Of a stretch of 64,000 nucleotides of DNA, positions 8,607 to 16,766 are shown piece after piece. The stretch covers positions 1-64,000 of the forward strand of contig NZ_JBASBH010000032.1 in assembly GCF_049651025.1 (NCBI RefSeq), in the 5' to 3' direction. The notes beneath the pieces were generated by a model, which ran no database searches, was not told the origin of the DNA, and was given only the letters and a program-made list of their open reading frames with translations. The position numbers and the translations under genes were made by a program. Source of the stretch: Parvibaculum sp049651025. Its GTDB lineage: Bacteria; Pseudomonadota; Alphaproteobacteria; Parvibaculales; Parvibaculaceae. Position 1 is the stretch's first letter. The number at the start of each line of letters is the position of its first letter.

Positions 8607-9020
8607 TTGATCCGCGTTCAAACCGAAGACTTCGACATCAACGCCGAAATTGCAGCCCTCACGCAAAGCCGCACGGATGTCGGCGCTGTCGTCACCTTCA
8701 CCGGCATCGTCCGCGATTTTGCGCTGGAGCTTGAACATTATCCGGGCATGACGGAGCGCGAACTGCGCAAGATCGAAGAGGAAGCGCATCGACGCTGGAA
8801 GCTTCAGGCGAGCCTCATCGTGCACCGCATCGGCAAGCTCGCGCCCGGCGACAACATCGTGCTCGTCGTCACGGCATCAGCCCATCGCGGCGACGCATTT
8901 TCAGCGGCGGAATTTCTGATGGACTACCTGAAAACCCGCGCGCCCTTCTGGAAGCGCGAAGGCGAGCGCTGGGTCGAGGCGAAGGAAAGCGACGACAAGG
9001 CGGCGGCGCGCTGGGATTAG
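8607..9020 (+). CDS. moaE: Molybdopterin synthase catalytic subunit
   Basis: 137-residue MoaE, which forms the dithiolene of molybdopterin using the MoaD thiocarboxylate. The hallmark region HRGDAF (93-98) followed by LKTRAPFWKRE (108-118) holds the catalytic lysines (Lys109 and Lys116 region). Start is TTG 8607, preceded by GGGAGG at 8592-8597; no ATG or GTG in frame fits as well. A terminator follows at 9051-9072. Confidence 0.95.
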   Translation: MIRVQTEDFDINAEIAALTQSRTDVGAVVTFTGIVRDFALELEHYPGMTERELRKIEEEAHRRWKLQASLIVHRIGKLAPGDNIVLVVTASAHRGDAFSAAEFLMDYLKTRAPFWKREGERWVEAKESDDKAAARWD

Positions 9021-9050
9021 ATGGGGCCGCCCAAACACTGAACAACAAAA

Positions 9051-9072
9051 AAGGCGGCTCGAAAGCCGCCTT
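9051..9072. terminator. Bidirectional terminator between moaE and ilvE
   Basis: Perfect 9-bp stem AAGGCGGCT / AGCCGCCTT with a CGAA tetraloop, flanked by A-rich and T-rich sequence on both sides. It lies between convergent genes and can stop transcription from either. Confidence 0.85.
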
Positions 9073-9096
9073 CATTGTTTCTGTATCGCGCTGAAC

Positions 9097-9993
9097 TCAG
9101 GCTGTCGCGCGAGCCGAAACTTTCGGCTGCACTTCGGCTGTGTAATCTTCAAACAGCGTCGCCGTGATCGTGCCCGGCGTGAACTTGTGCGGGCCGATCT
9201 CGCCGACCGGCGTCACTTCCGCCGCAGAACCGGTGATGAAGCATTCGGTGAAGGTCGAAAGCTCTTCCGGCTTGATGTGCCGTTCGATCACTTCGTAGCT
9301 GCGCCTCTTTGCAAGGTCGATCACCGTCTGGCGCGTGATGCCGTTGAGGAAGCAATCGGGCGTCGGCGTATGGATGACGCGATCCTTCACGAAGAAGATG
9401 TTGGCGCCTGTCGCTTCCGCGACATAGCCGCGATAGTCGAGCATCATCGCATCCGCATAGCCATTGGCTTCGGCGGCATGCTTGGAAATCGTGCAGATCA
9501 TGTAAAGGCCGGCGGCCTTGGCATGTGAGGGCGCGGTCTCCGGCGACGGGCGCTTGTACTTTGCCACGTCGAGGCGAATGCCCTTCTTGCGCTGCTCGGG
9601 ATCGAAATAGGACGGCCACTCCCAGGCAGCGACCGCGAAGTTGATCTTGTTCTTCTGTGCAGAAACGCCCATGGCCTCGCTGCCGCGCCATGCGACGGGG
9701 CGCACGTAACCATCGACGAGCTTCTGCGCCGCAAGCTCCGCGCGGCAGGCCGCGTTGATCTCTTCGACCGAATAGGGAATCTCAAAGCCCATGATCCTGG
9801 CCGAGTTCACCAACCGTTCGGAATGTTCCTGCAGCTTGAAAATCTCGCCGCCATAGGCCCGGCACCCTTCGAATACGCTGCTCGCATAATGGAGACCATG
9901 CGTCAGCACATGGATCTTCGCATCCGCCCACGGCACCAACTCACCGTTGAACCAGATGAATCCATCGCGTTTGTCGAAAGGAATGTCTGCCAT
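9097..9993 (-). CDS. ilvE: Branched-chain amino acid aminotransferase
   Basis: 298-residue class IV PLP aminotransferase catalysing the last step of Leu, Ile and Val synthesis. The PLP lysine is Lys159 in HAKAAGLY and the conserved Glu193 lies in VAEATGANIF; LTHGLHYASSVFEG near residue 30 is typical of this enzyme. Divergent from the MarR regulator at 10182. Close relatives (D-amino acid aminotransferase, ADC lyase) are less likely given the length and the SVFEG motif. Confidence 0.94.
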   Translation of the reverse strand: MADIPFDKRDGFIWFNGELVPWADAKIHVLTHGLHYASSVFEGCRAYGGEIFKLQEHSERLVNSARIMGFEIPYSVEEINAACRAELAAQKLVDGYVRPVAWRGSEAMGVSAQKNKINFAVAAWEWPSYFDPEQRKKGIRLDVAKYKRPSPETAPSHAKAAGLYMICTISKHAAEANGYADAMMLDYRGYVAEATGANIFFVKDRVIHTPTPDCFLNGITRQTVIDLAKRRSYEVIERHIKPEELSTFTECFITGSAAEVTPVGEIGPHKFTPGTITATLFEDYTAEVQPKVSARATA

Positions 9994-10155
9994 TTGCCTG
10001 TTCCTCTTTCGCCGCTTCCCATGGCGCAGCGAGCCAGATGCCCACTTTGCTCCGATCTAAGCCTGTCGAAAACATATAGAATTGCGAAGATTCGACCGGG
10101 CCGGTTTCGGTTATTCTCTTTTGGCGATCTTAATTGTCTACCAGCACAGGAAAAA

Positions 10156-10176
10156 TATGTCAACATGGCTGACATA
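10156..10176. promoter_or_regulatory. Candidate MarR operator
   Basis: Perfect inverted repeat TATGTCA (10156-10162) and TGACATA (10170-10176) with a 7-base spacer, ending 6 bases before the MarR-family start codon. Size and position suit autoregulation by the MarR dimer. Repressor identity is inferred. Confidence 0.55.
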
Positions 10177-10181
10177 AATAC

Positions 10182-10718
10182 ATGAATAGCGCAAAAACCA
10201 TAGGAAATGAGCGCACTTCCGAGCTCGAAAAGAGCCCGAAAATTGCGCAACCACACGCGGAGGATCGTCTGACCGAGGCGATCGAACTGCTGTTTTTCAG
10301 CTACCGCGACTTCACCAGCGATCCCGATGTGATCCTCACCGAGTATGAATTCGGCCGCGCGCACCATCGCGTGGTCCATTTCGTCGGCCGCAATCCCGGC
10401 ATTACGGTCGCCGAATTGCTCACCATTTTGCGCATCACCAAGCAGAGCCTCGCGCGCGTGCTGAGGCAGCTTATCGAGCGCGGCTTTGTCGAACAAAAGA
10501 CCGGCGAGAAGGATCGGCGCCAGCGCCGCCTTTATCTGACGGAGGCAGGCGCTGAATTTCTGCGCCGCCTCGTCGCCCCGCAACGCGAACGCGTGAGCAA
10601 GGCCTTTGCCGCAGCCGGTCCCGGCGCGGAAACAGCCTGGCGCTCCGTTATGCTCGCCCTGCTGAATGAAGAGACGCGGCCCGAGGTCGACCACGTCTTC
10701 ACCAAGGAAAGTCCATGA
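10182..10718 (+). CDS. MarR family transcriptional regulator (PetP-like)
   Basis: 178-residue winged-helix regulator: helix-turn-helix GITVAELLTILRITKQSLARVLRQL (about 78-102) and wing VEQKTGEKDRRQRRLYLT. It is the first gene of a cluster and overlaps the response regulator (ATGA, 10715). This MarR plus OmpR-type pair matches the petP-petR arrangement first described in Rhodobacter near the bc1 genes; here petABC is 22 kb away. A palindrome next to its start suggests autoregulation. Confidence 0.85.
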   Translation: MNSAKTIGNERTSELEKSPKIAQPHAEDRLTEAIELLFFSYRDFTSDPDVILTEYEFGRAHHRVVHFVGRNPGITVAELLTILRITKQSLARVLRQLIERGFVEQKTGEKDRRQRRLYLTEAGAEFLRRLVAPQRERVSKAFAAAGPGAETAWRSVMLALLNEETRPEVDHVFTKESP

Positions 10719-11431
10719 GTGCATCGACGGAAACCGCGGACACGCCCCGCGCCGCCCCTGCAGAGGATGCGCCGCATATTCTGGTCGTCGATGACGACCG
10801 GCGTATCCGCGAATTGCTGAAGCGCTATCTCTCCGAACACGGCTACCGCATTTCGACGGCGGAGAACGCGGCCGACGCGCGCGCAAAGCTTGCGGGCCTC
10901 ACCTTCGATCTTCTCGTGGTCGATGTGATGATGCCCGGCGAAAGCGGCCTCGACCTCACCGCCTCGCTGCGGCGTGAATCGAGCGTGCCGATCCTGATGC
11001 TCACGGCCCGAACCGAAACCGACGACCGCATTGCGGGCCTCGAACGCGGTGCCGACGACTATCTCGGCAAACCATTTGAGCCGCGCGAACTTCTGCTGCG
11101 CATCGGCACGATCCTGCGGCGCGCAAAGGCCCAGGGTGGGCGCAACGAGGAAATCGCATTCGGCGATTGCCGCTTCAATGTTGCGCGCGGCGAGTTGAAG
11201 CAGGGCGACGAAATCATTCGCCTGACGACGCGCGAAGTACAGTTGATGCGTATCTTTGCGACCCATGCCGGCCAGCCGCTCTCCCGCCTCGATCTCTGCG
11301 ACAATGAGGCGGCGGAACGCTCGATCGACGTGCAGATCAATCGCCTCCGCAGAAAGATCGAGATCGACCCACGCAATCCCGTATATCTTCAGACAGTGCG
11401 CGGCGAAGGCTATGTGCTGATCCCCGACTGA
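10715..11431 (+). CDS. OmpR-family response regulator (PetR-like)
   Basis: 238-residue response regulator. The receiver has acidic pocket DDD (26-28), phospho-acceptor Asp70 (VVDVMMPGESG) and Lys119 (YLGKPFEPREL). The C-terminal winged helix has DNA-binding character (TTREVQLMRIFATHAGQPLSRLDL, INRLRRKIE, GYVLIPD). It overlaps the MarR gene and precedes the sensor kinase by 32 bases, so all three likely form one operon. Confidence 0.93.
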   Translation: MSASTETADTPRAAPAEDAPHILVVDDDRRIRELLKRYLSEHGYRISTAENAADARAKLAGLTFDLLVVDVMMPGESGLDLTASLRRESSVPILMLTARTETDDRIAGLERGADDYLGKPFEPRELLLRIGTILRRAKAQGGRNEEIAFGDCRFNVARGELKQGDEIIRLTTREVQLMRIFATHAGQPLSRLDLCDNEAAERSIDVQINRLRRKIEIDPRNPVYLQTVRGEGYVLIPD

Positions 11432-11463
11432 AGTCGGGCCGAGCCTGTTTCTGGAAAGACGTC

Positions 11464-12789
11464 ATGCCTATTCGGCCATTTCAATTGATGAAACGCTTTC
11501 TGCCGACGGGGCTTTATTGGCGCTCGCTGATGATCATCGTCGTGCCGATGGTGATCCTGCAGGCTTTCGTGACCTATGTGTTCATGGAGCGCCACTGGCA
11601 GATGGTGACGGAAGCCCTGTCGCGCAGCGCCGTTTCCGACATCGCCATGCTCTTGTCGGACCATGAGCAGGACCCGACGCCGGAAACTGCCGCGCGCATT
11701 TCAGCCGAGGCAAGCACGCATCTCTCCATGTCGGTCGCATTTCTGCCGCAGGAAAAACTGCCGAACGTCACGCCGCGCGATGGCGGGCTGCTCGACCGTT
11801 CGCTTGCCGATGAAGTGCGCGCCCGCATTGGACGGCCCTTCTGGATCGACACGACGCAGTACAATGACTATGTGGACATTCGCATCGCCTATGATGGCGG
11901 CGTGATGCGTGCGCTGCCGCTGCGCAGCCATGTCTATGCGGCGAACTCGCATATTTTCATCGTCTGGATGGTGGCGGCATCGATCGTGCTCATCACCGTT
12001 GCCCTGCTCTTTCTGCGAAACCAGATCAGACCCATCGAGCGGCTTGCGGAAGCGGCGGAAGATTTCGGCATGGGCCGCAATGTCGAGAAGTTCAAACCGC
12101 AAGGCGCCTCCGAAGTCCGCCGCGCCGCCGTCGCCTTCCTGCAGATGCGCGAGCGCATTCAACGCCAGATCGAACAACGCACCGCCATGCTTGCAGGCGT
12201 CAGTCACGATCTCAGAACGCCGCTGACGCGCTTCAAGCTGCAACTTGCGATGCTGAAAGACTCGCCGGAAACGGAGGAGCTTCGCGCCGACGTGCGCGAA
12301 ATGGAGCGCATGCTCGAAGACTATCTCGACTTCGTGCGCGGAACGCCGCGCGAAACCTCGCAGACGACCGACCTCACCGAATTGCTGCGCGAAATTCAGG
12401 GCGATGCGCTGCGCAAGGGCCAGCACGTCAAGCTCGAGGCCGATGAAAACCTCACGCTGCCGCTGCGCCGCAACGCCTTCAAACGCTGCCTCACCAACAT
12501 TGTCGACAATGCCGGAAAATATGCCGAGCACGTCTGGGTGACGGCGATCCGCGACGGCGAGGACATCGACATCATCGTCGATGATGACGGCGCGGGCATT
12601 CCGCAGGACCAGCTCGAGGAAGTCTTCCGCCCCTTCTACCGGCTCGATGCCGCGCGCAATCTGGATGAAGGCGGCACGGGCCTCGGCCTCGCCATCGCCC
12701 GCGATATTGCGCACGGGCACGGCGGCGACATTCAGCTTTCACGCAGCCCCATGGGCGGCTTACGCGCGGTTATTCACGTTCCGGTATGA
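11464..12789 (+). CDS. Sensor histidine kinase (EnvZ-type)
   Basis: 441-residue inner membrane kinase, presumably the partner of the preceding response regulator. Two transmembrane segments (about 21-41 and 164-184) bound a periplasmic sensor region of about 120 residues. HAMP follows (about 186-240), then HisKA with His248 in GVSHDLRTPLTR, and the ATPase with TNIVDNAGKYAE (N box), DDDGAGIP and GTGLGLAIA. The signal sensed is unknown. Its end is followed by an inverted repeat at 12802-12914. Confidence 0.93.
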   Translation: MPIRPFQLMKRFLPTGLYWRSLMIIVVPMVILQAFVTYVFMERHWQMVTEALSRSAVSDIAMLLSDHEQDPTPETAARISAEASTHLSMSVAFLPQEKLPNVTPRDGGLLDRSLADEVRARIGRPFWIDTTQYNDYVDIRIAYDGGVMRALPLRSHVYAANSHIFIVWMVAASIVLITVALLFLRNQIRPIERLAEAAEDFGMGRNVEKFKPQGASEVRRAAVAFLQMRERIQRQIEQRTAMLAGVSHDLRTPLTRFKLQLAMLKDSPETEELRADVREMERMLEDYLDFVRGTPRETSQTTDLTELLREIQGDALRKGQHVKLEADENLTLPLRRNAFKRCLTNIVDNAGKYAEHVWVTAIRDGEDIDIIVDDDGAGIPQDQLEEVFRPFYRLDAARNLDEGGTGLGLAIARDIAHGHGGDIQLSRSPMGGLRAVIHVPV

Positions 12790-12801
12790 TCGTTCAGGAG
12801 G

Positions 12802-12914
12802 GGCCTCACCCTTCGAGACGGCGCGTTCCGCGCCTCCTCAGGATGAGGAGCTATTGCTGAATAAAACCCTCACCCTGAGGAGCTGGCGCAGCCCGCGTCT
12901 CGAGGGGCGAGGCC
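12802..12914. repeat. Long imperfect intergenic inverted repeat
   Basis: Fills the gap between the convergent kinase gene and csaA. Outer arms GGCCTCACCCTTCGAGACG (12802-12820) and CGTCTCGAGGGGCGAGGCC (12896-12914) pair with two mismatches. Inside are CTCCTCAGGATGAGGAG and CCCTCACCCTGAGGAGC units. Elements of this CCTTCGAGACG...CTCAGGATGAGG kind are familiar between convergent genes in alphaproteobacteria. It differs from the CCCGGG family at 1680. Confidence 0.75.
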
Positions 12915-12917
12915 ACT

Positions 12918-13259
12918 TCACATCAACTTGCGCCCGTTCGGCACGGGATGATCGACGCCGACAAGAACGACATGGCCCTTCTCATCCTCAAAACCGAGCG
13001 TCAGAACTTCGGACATGAAAGGCCCGATCTGGCGTGGCGGAAAATTGACCACGGCGGCAACCTGACGGCCGACAAGTGTTTCGGGCGTGTAGTGCTGCGT
13101 GATCTGGGCTGAACTTTTCTTGATGCCGATCTCGGGCCCGAAATCTATGCGCAGCTTGATCGACGGCTTGCGCGCTTCGGGAAAGGCCTCGGCGGCAATG
13201 ACCGTGCCGATCCTGATATCGACCTTCAGAAAATCATCGAAGCTGATCGTCTCGCTCAT
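12918..13259 (-). CDS. csaA: tRNA-binding domain protein (CsaA-like)
   Basis: 113 residues, all within the EMAP/Trbp111-type OB fold. VDIRIGTVIAAEAFPEARKPSIKLRIDFG at the start and SEVLTLGF and VDHPVPNG near the end are characteristic of CsaA, which binds tRNA and has chaperone-like export activity in Bacillus. It overlaps the tetR gene by four bases (ATGA), so it is translated from the same mRNA. Confidence 0.88.
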   Translation of the reverse strand: MSETISFDDFLKVDIRIGTVIAAEAFPEARKPSIKLRIDFGPEIGIKKSSAQITQHYTPETLVGRQVAAVVNFPPRQIGPFMSEVLTLGFEDEKGHVVLVGVDHPVPNGRKLM

Positions 13260-13861
13260 GCGGCGCTCTCACGCGCCGGTCTGTTGGCGAAACGCGCAAC
13301 GGTTTCGAGCATCTGCTCGGCCTGGCGCAAGCGGCGATCAAGCTCGGCCATGGTCTTTGCCTGATCCTCGCCATCCTCAAGCCAGACGCGAAAGACGCGC
13401 GCCCAGATGAGCGCAAGCCCGCGCACGCGCACGGCGCCGCGAACGCCCGAACTGTCGATCCCCGCCGCTTCGAGCATCCATCCAAGCGATTGAAGCGCGG
13501 GGCGAACAAGCGCCACGGCAGCGACAGGATCGCGCGCGAGATCGCGAGAAATATTCTGAAGCGCGGGCTTTGACGGCGAGAGCGCATCGAAGCGCATCAT
13601 CAACACGTCGAACAGCCGGTCGCGCGCGCTTTCGCCGCCCAGGTCCTCCGCCTCCGCCGCTTTCAACACATCGGCGTCGATGCTGCGCGACCACGCGGCA
13701 AGGATTGCGGATTTGGTGGGAAACATATGCGCGAGTTCAGGCAGGCTCACCTTTGCCGCCGCCGCAATCTCGGCCAGCGTCAACTCGTGCCAGCCGGATT
13801 TCGCCGCGAGCTTCAAGGCGGCTGCGATGATTTTTTCGTGCTTGTCGGGTTTCTTCGCCAT
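13256..13861 (-). CDS. TetR/AcrR family regulator (COQ9-like C-terminal part)
   Basis: 201-residue regulator. The N-terminal TetR helix-turn-helix is clear (KIIAAALKLAAKSGWHELTLAEIAAAAKVSLPELAHMFPTK, about 8-48). The C-terminal ligand domain resembles the COQ9-type all-helical region, so a non-regulator role cannot be excluded. The start at 13861 is chosen over an upstream ATG at 13987 because GAGGAGAAG lies just before it and the DNA-binding helix begins there. It leads the tetR-csaA pair. Confidence 0.8.
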   Translation of the reverse strand: MAKKPDKHEKIIAAALKLAAKSGWHELTLAEIAAAAKVSLPELAHMFPTKSAILAAWSRSIDADVLKAAEAEDLGGESARDRLFDVLMMRFDALSPSKPALQNISRDLARDPVAAVALVRPALQSLGWMLEAAGIDSSGVRGAVRVRGLALIWARVFRVWLEDGEDQAKTMAELDRRLRQAEQMLETVARFANRPARESAA

Positions 13862-13940
13862 GCGCTTCTCCTCAGAAAGAGGAACATAAGCATTTCGCAC
13901 GGCTTTGACGAGGCGGGACCGCCAGGCGCGGACCCTTCCG

Positions 13941-14768
13941 CTATCGGCCGAGTTCGCGCGCGCGGTCGCGCGCCGCTGCCGTGGCACGGCGCATGAGCGG
14001 CGAAAGGCCGCCCTCGCCCATCAGCACGTCAAGCGCTGCCGCCGTCGTGCCGCCGGGAGAGGTGACGTTCTTGCGAAGCACCGCCGCCTCGTCGGGAAGC
14101 TGATGAAGCATTTCGCCAGAGCCGCTGACGGTTGCCCGCGCAAGCTGCATCGCAAGCTCCGGCGCAAGGCCGAGCGCCTCGCCTGCCGCCGCGAGACATT
14201 CGGTCATGTAGAAAACATAGGCGGGACCGGAACCGGAAATCGCCGTCACAGCGTCGATCTGCGGCTCGCTATCGACCCAGCCGACTTCGCCGACTGCGGC
14301 GAGAAGATCGCTCGCCAGCGCGCGCTGCTCCGCTGTCGCCTGAGCATTGGCAAAGGCCGCCGTGATGCCGCGCCCAATGGCCGCTGGCGTATTGGGCATG
14401 GCGCGCACGGCAGCGATCTCGCCGCCGAGCAACTCCTTCAGCCGCAAAAGACTTGTGCCCGCTGCAATCGACAGAAAGAGCGTGTCGGGAGAGACAAGGG
14501 CGCGAAGTTCCGGCAGCACGCTCTCCATTGCCTGCGGCTTCACCGCAAGCAGCACGACGGAGGGATTGCGCGCCGCGAGATCGGCAATGCCGAAATTCAA
14601 TGGAATGCCGCGTTCGGCGATAAGCCGCGCCACATCCGGCGTCGGCGACGGATCGCGCACGAAAACCTGCTTCGGCGGGAGCCCCTTGTCGAGCCAGCCC
14701 GAAAGAAGCGCGCCGCCCATCTTGCCAGCGCCGACAAGAACCAGCGGACGTTGAAGTGCGAGTGTCAT
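13941..14768 (-). CDS. proC: Pyrroline-5-carboxylate reductase
   Basis: 275-residue enzyme that reduces pyrroline-5-carboxylate to proline. NAD(P)-binding motif VGAGKMGGALL at the N terminus; the conserved MPNTPAAIGRGITA and the C-terminal signature region SGSGPAYVFYMTECLAAAGEALGL are all present. It follows the ybjN-like gene closely (40 bases), in the order ubiK, ybjN, proC, tetR, csaA typical of related genomes. Confidence 0.95.
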   Translation of the reverse strand: MTLALQRPLVLVGAGKMGGALLSGWLDKGLPPKQVFVRDPSPTPDVARLIAERGIPLNFGIADLAARNPSVVLLAVKPQAMESVLPELRALVSPDTLFLSIAAGTSLLRLKELLGGEIAAVRAMPNTPAAIGRGITAAFANAQATAEQRALASDLLAAVGEVGWVDSEPQIDAVTAISGSGPAYVFYMTECLAAAGEALGLAPELAMQLARATVSGSGEMLHQLPDEAAVLRKNVTSPGGTTAAALDVLMGEGGLSPLMRRATAAARDRARELGR

Positions 14769-14807
14769 GGTTGAAACCGTATTCTGAAAATGTCGAGAGG
14801 CTGAGCC

Positions 14808-15326
14808 TCAGGCATTGCCCCGCGTCTCGAACATTGCGGCGGCGATTGCGTCTTCGGCACTCTTGCCCGCCCAGAGGACGAACTGCACCGCCGGATAATA
14901 GCGCTCGCAAGCCTCGACCGCGAGACGCAGCAGCGCCTCGCATTGCTCGGGCGTCGCCGTCGCACCGCCGCAAAGCAGCAGGCTGTTGCGATAAAGAAGC
15001 ACACCCTCTTCCGACCACATATCGAAATGGCCGGACCAGAGCTGCTCATTGATGAGGCTGAGCAAATGCCGGATCTGCGGACGCTTTTCAGGCGGCACAC
15101 GCATGTCCAGCGTCGAGGCGACGTGAAGCCCGGAGAGATCGTTGCGCCAATTGAGGGAAATCTGGTGGTCGCGCCACTCGCCAGCGACGCAGATCGTCAG
15201 CTCGTCTTCATGGCTGCGCTCGAAAATCCAGTCGCGGATCGAGGCCACCTGTTCAAGAAGATCCAGGGGGTTTGCGTCGAACTCGTCGGCTTCAACGAGA
15301 GAAGCGGTCATTTGAACCCCGATCAT
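14808..15326 (-). CDS. YbjN domain-containing protein
   Basis: 172-residue protein with the YbjN pattern: an N-terminal ANPLDLLEQV segment, alternating strands, and a helix with MSEEG-x-LLYRNSLLL followed by a C-terminal helix-rich AVEACERYYPAVQFVLWAG. YbjN proteins are type III secretion chaperone-like folds of unclear role, linked to stress and motility in E. coli. Next to proC, as in many alphaproteobacteria. No catalytic motif seen. Confidence 0.8.
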   Translation of the reverse strand: MIGVQMTASLVEADEFDANPLDLLEQVASIRDWIFERSHEDELTICVAGEWRDHQISLNWRNDLSGLHVASTLDMRVPPEKRPQIRHLLSLINEQLWSGHFDMWSEEGVLLYRNSLLLCGGATATPEQCEALLRLAVEACERYYPAVQFVLWAGKSAEDAIAAAMFETRGNA

Positions 15327-15492
15327 GCAACCCGTCGCGGGACGAACCCGACTGGCGACCTCACAACATATTGTAGGTCTGGGCCCCCGAACCTACCAGT
15401 CCAACGTGGCCCATGCATTGAGTCGGTGCAAGCAAAGACGGCGGCGCAACGCAAAAATCTGCGGATTTCTGGGGAAAACTCGGGGCGCCGGT

Positions 15493-15798
15493 TCAGTCTT
15501 CGGCGGCTTCCCCTGAAGACCCGCTGGCCGCCTTCGATGCCTTGGGGCCGGCGGCGAGGGCTGCTTCCAGCGCTTCGATGCGGGCCTTCAGCGTCTCATT
15601 CTCCTCACGAGCGAGGCTCGCCATGGCGCGCACCACCTCGAATTCCTCGCGCGGAACCAGATCGAGATCGGCAATCAGGCGCTCTGCCTGCGAGCGGATC
15701 ACCGTTTCAACCTCCTGACGAACGCCCTGCGCTGCGCCTGCGGCATTGGTGAACAGCCGGGCTAGTTCGTCGAGCACGCGGTTCTGCGTCTGGGTCAT
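15493..15798 (-). CDS. ubiK: Ubiquinone biosynthesis accessory factor UbiK (BMFP domain)
   Basis: 101-residue helical protein with the BMFP domain: NRVLDELARLFTNAAGAAQGVRQEVETVIRSQ, then a coiled-coil DLVPREEFEVVRAMASLAREENETLKARIEALEAAL and a low-complexity tail. UbiK trimerises and helps the soluble ubiquinone-making complex. The start at 15798 (GGAGACGG upstream) is preferred to the longer frame from 15852. Divergent from lgt. Confidence 0.85.
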   Translation of the reverse strand: MTQTQNRVLDELARLFTNAAGAAQGVRQEVETVIRSQAERLIADLDLVPREEFEVVRAMASLAREENETLKARIEALEAALAAGPKASKAASGSSGEAAED

Positions 15799-15908
15799 AC
15801 GTCCGTCTCCATGCGATACAAGATGCGAACATATCCGCCCCCGACTTGACACTCAACCGATGGCGGCGACACTAGCGCCGCCCCGACACCTCCAGCGCGG
15901 ACCCCTCA

Positions 15909-16766
15909 ATGACCGGAATTCCCTTCCCGAATATCGATCCGGTGCTGATCCATCTCGGGCCGCTCGCCATCCGCTGGTATGCGCTTGCCTATATTGCGGG
16001 CCTGCTTCTGGGCTGGCGCTACATCCTCGCCATGATCGACACGCCGCGCCTCTGGGCAGGATCGCCCTCGGTGACGAGGCTGAATATCGACGACGCCCTG
16101 CTCTGGGCCATGGCGGGCGTCATCCTTGGCGGGCGCATCGGCTATGTGCTGGTCTATGATTCCGTCGACTACATCAACAATCCGCTCGAAATCTTTGCCG
16201 TCTGGCATGGCGGCATGAGCTTTCACGGCGGCGCCTTCGGCGTGCTGGTCGGCCTGGCGCTTTATGCGCGCCGCAACGGCGTTCCGCTTCTGGCGCTGTT
16301 CGATCTCGCCAGCGCCGCCGCGCCGATCGGCCTCTTCTTCGGACGCATCGCCAACTTCATCAATTCCGAACTCTGGGGCCGCGTCACCGATGCGCCATGG
16401 GGCATCATCTTTCCCAATGGCGGACCAGAGCCGCGCCATCCGAGCCAGCTTTATGAAGCGGCGCTTGAAGGCATCGTCCTCTTCATCGTGCTGCGCATAT
16501 TGAGCCACAGCTTTCACGCGCTGAAGCGGCCCGGTACCATCTGGGGCGCATTCATTGCGGGCTATGGCTGCGCGCGCGTCTTCGTCGAATTTTTCCGCCA
16601 GCCCGACATTCAGCTCGGCTATCTCTATGACGGCTGGCTCACCATGGGCATGCTGCTGTCACTGCCGATGATCCTCGTCGGCCTTCTGATCGTCTGGCAG
16701 GCACCGCGTCTTGAAGCGTGGACGACACGCAAACCCGCTGGCAACCCGGCTCCGAAGCGTAAGTAA
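15909..16766 (+). CDS. lgt: Prolipoprotein diacylglyceryl transferase
   Basis: 285-residue inner membrane enzyme transferring diacylglyceryl from phosphatidylglycerol to the lipobox cysteine. The family signature GRIANFINSELWG is intact, with HGGMSFHGGAFGVL holding the essential His residues. About seven hydrophobic segments. The TAA overlaps the next ATG (TAATG, 16764-16768), so lgt and the midA-like gene are coupled. Confidence 0.96.
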   Translation: MTGIPFPNIDPVLIHLGPLAIRWYALAYIAGLLLGWRYILAMIDTPRLWAGSPSVTRLNIDDALLWAMAGVILGGRIGYVLVYDSVDYINNPLEIFAVWHGGMSFHGGAFGVLVGLALYARRNGVPLLALFDLASAAAPIGLFFGRIANFINSELWGRVTDAPWGIIFPNGGPEPRHPSQLYEAALEGIVLFIVLRILSHSFHALKRPGTIWGAFIAGYGCARVFVEFFRQPDIQLGYLYDGWLTMGMLLSLPMILVGLLIVWQAPRLEAWTTRKPAGNPAPKRK

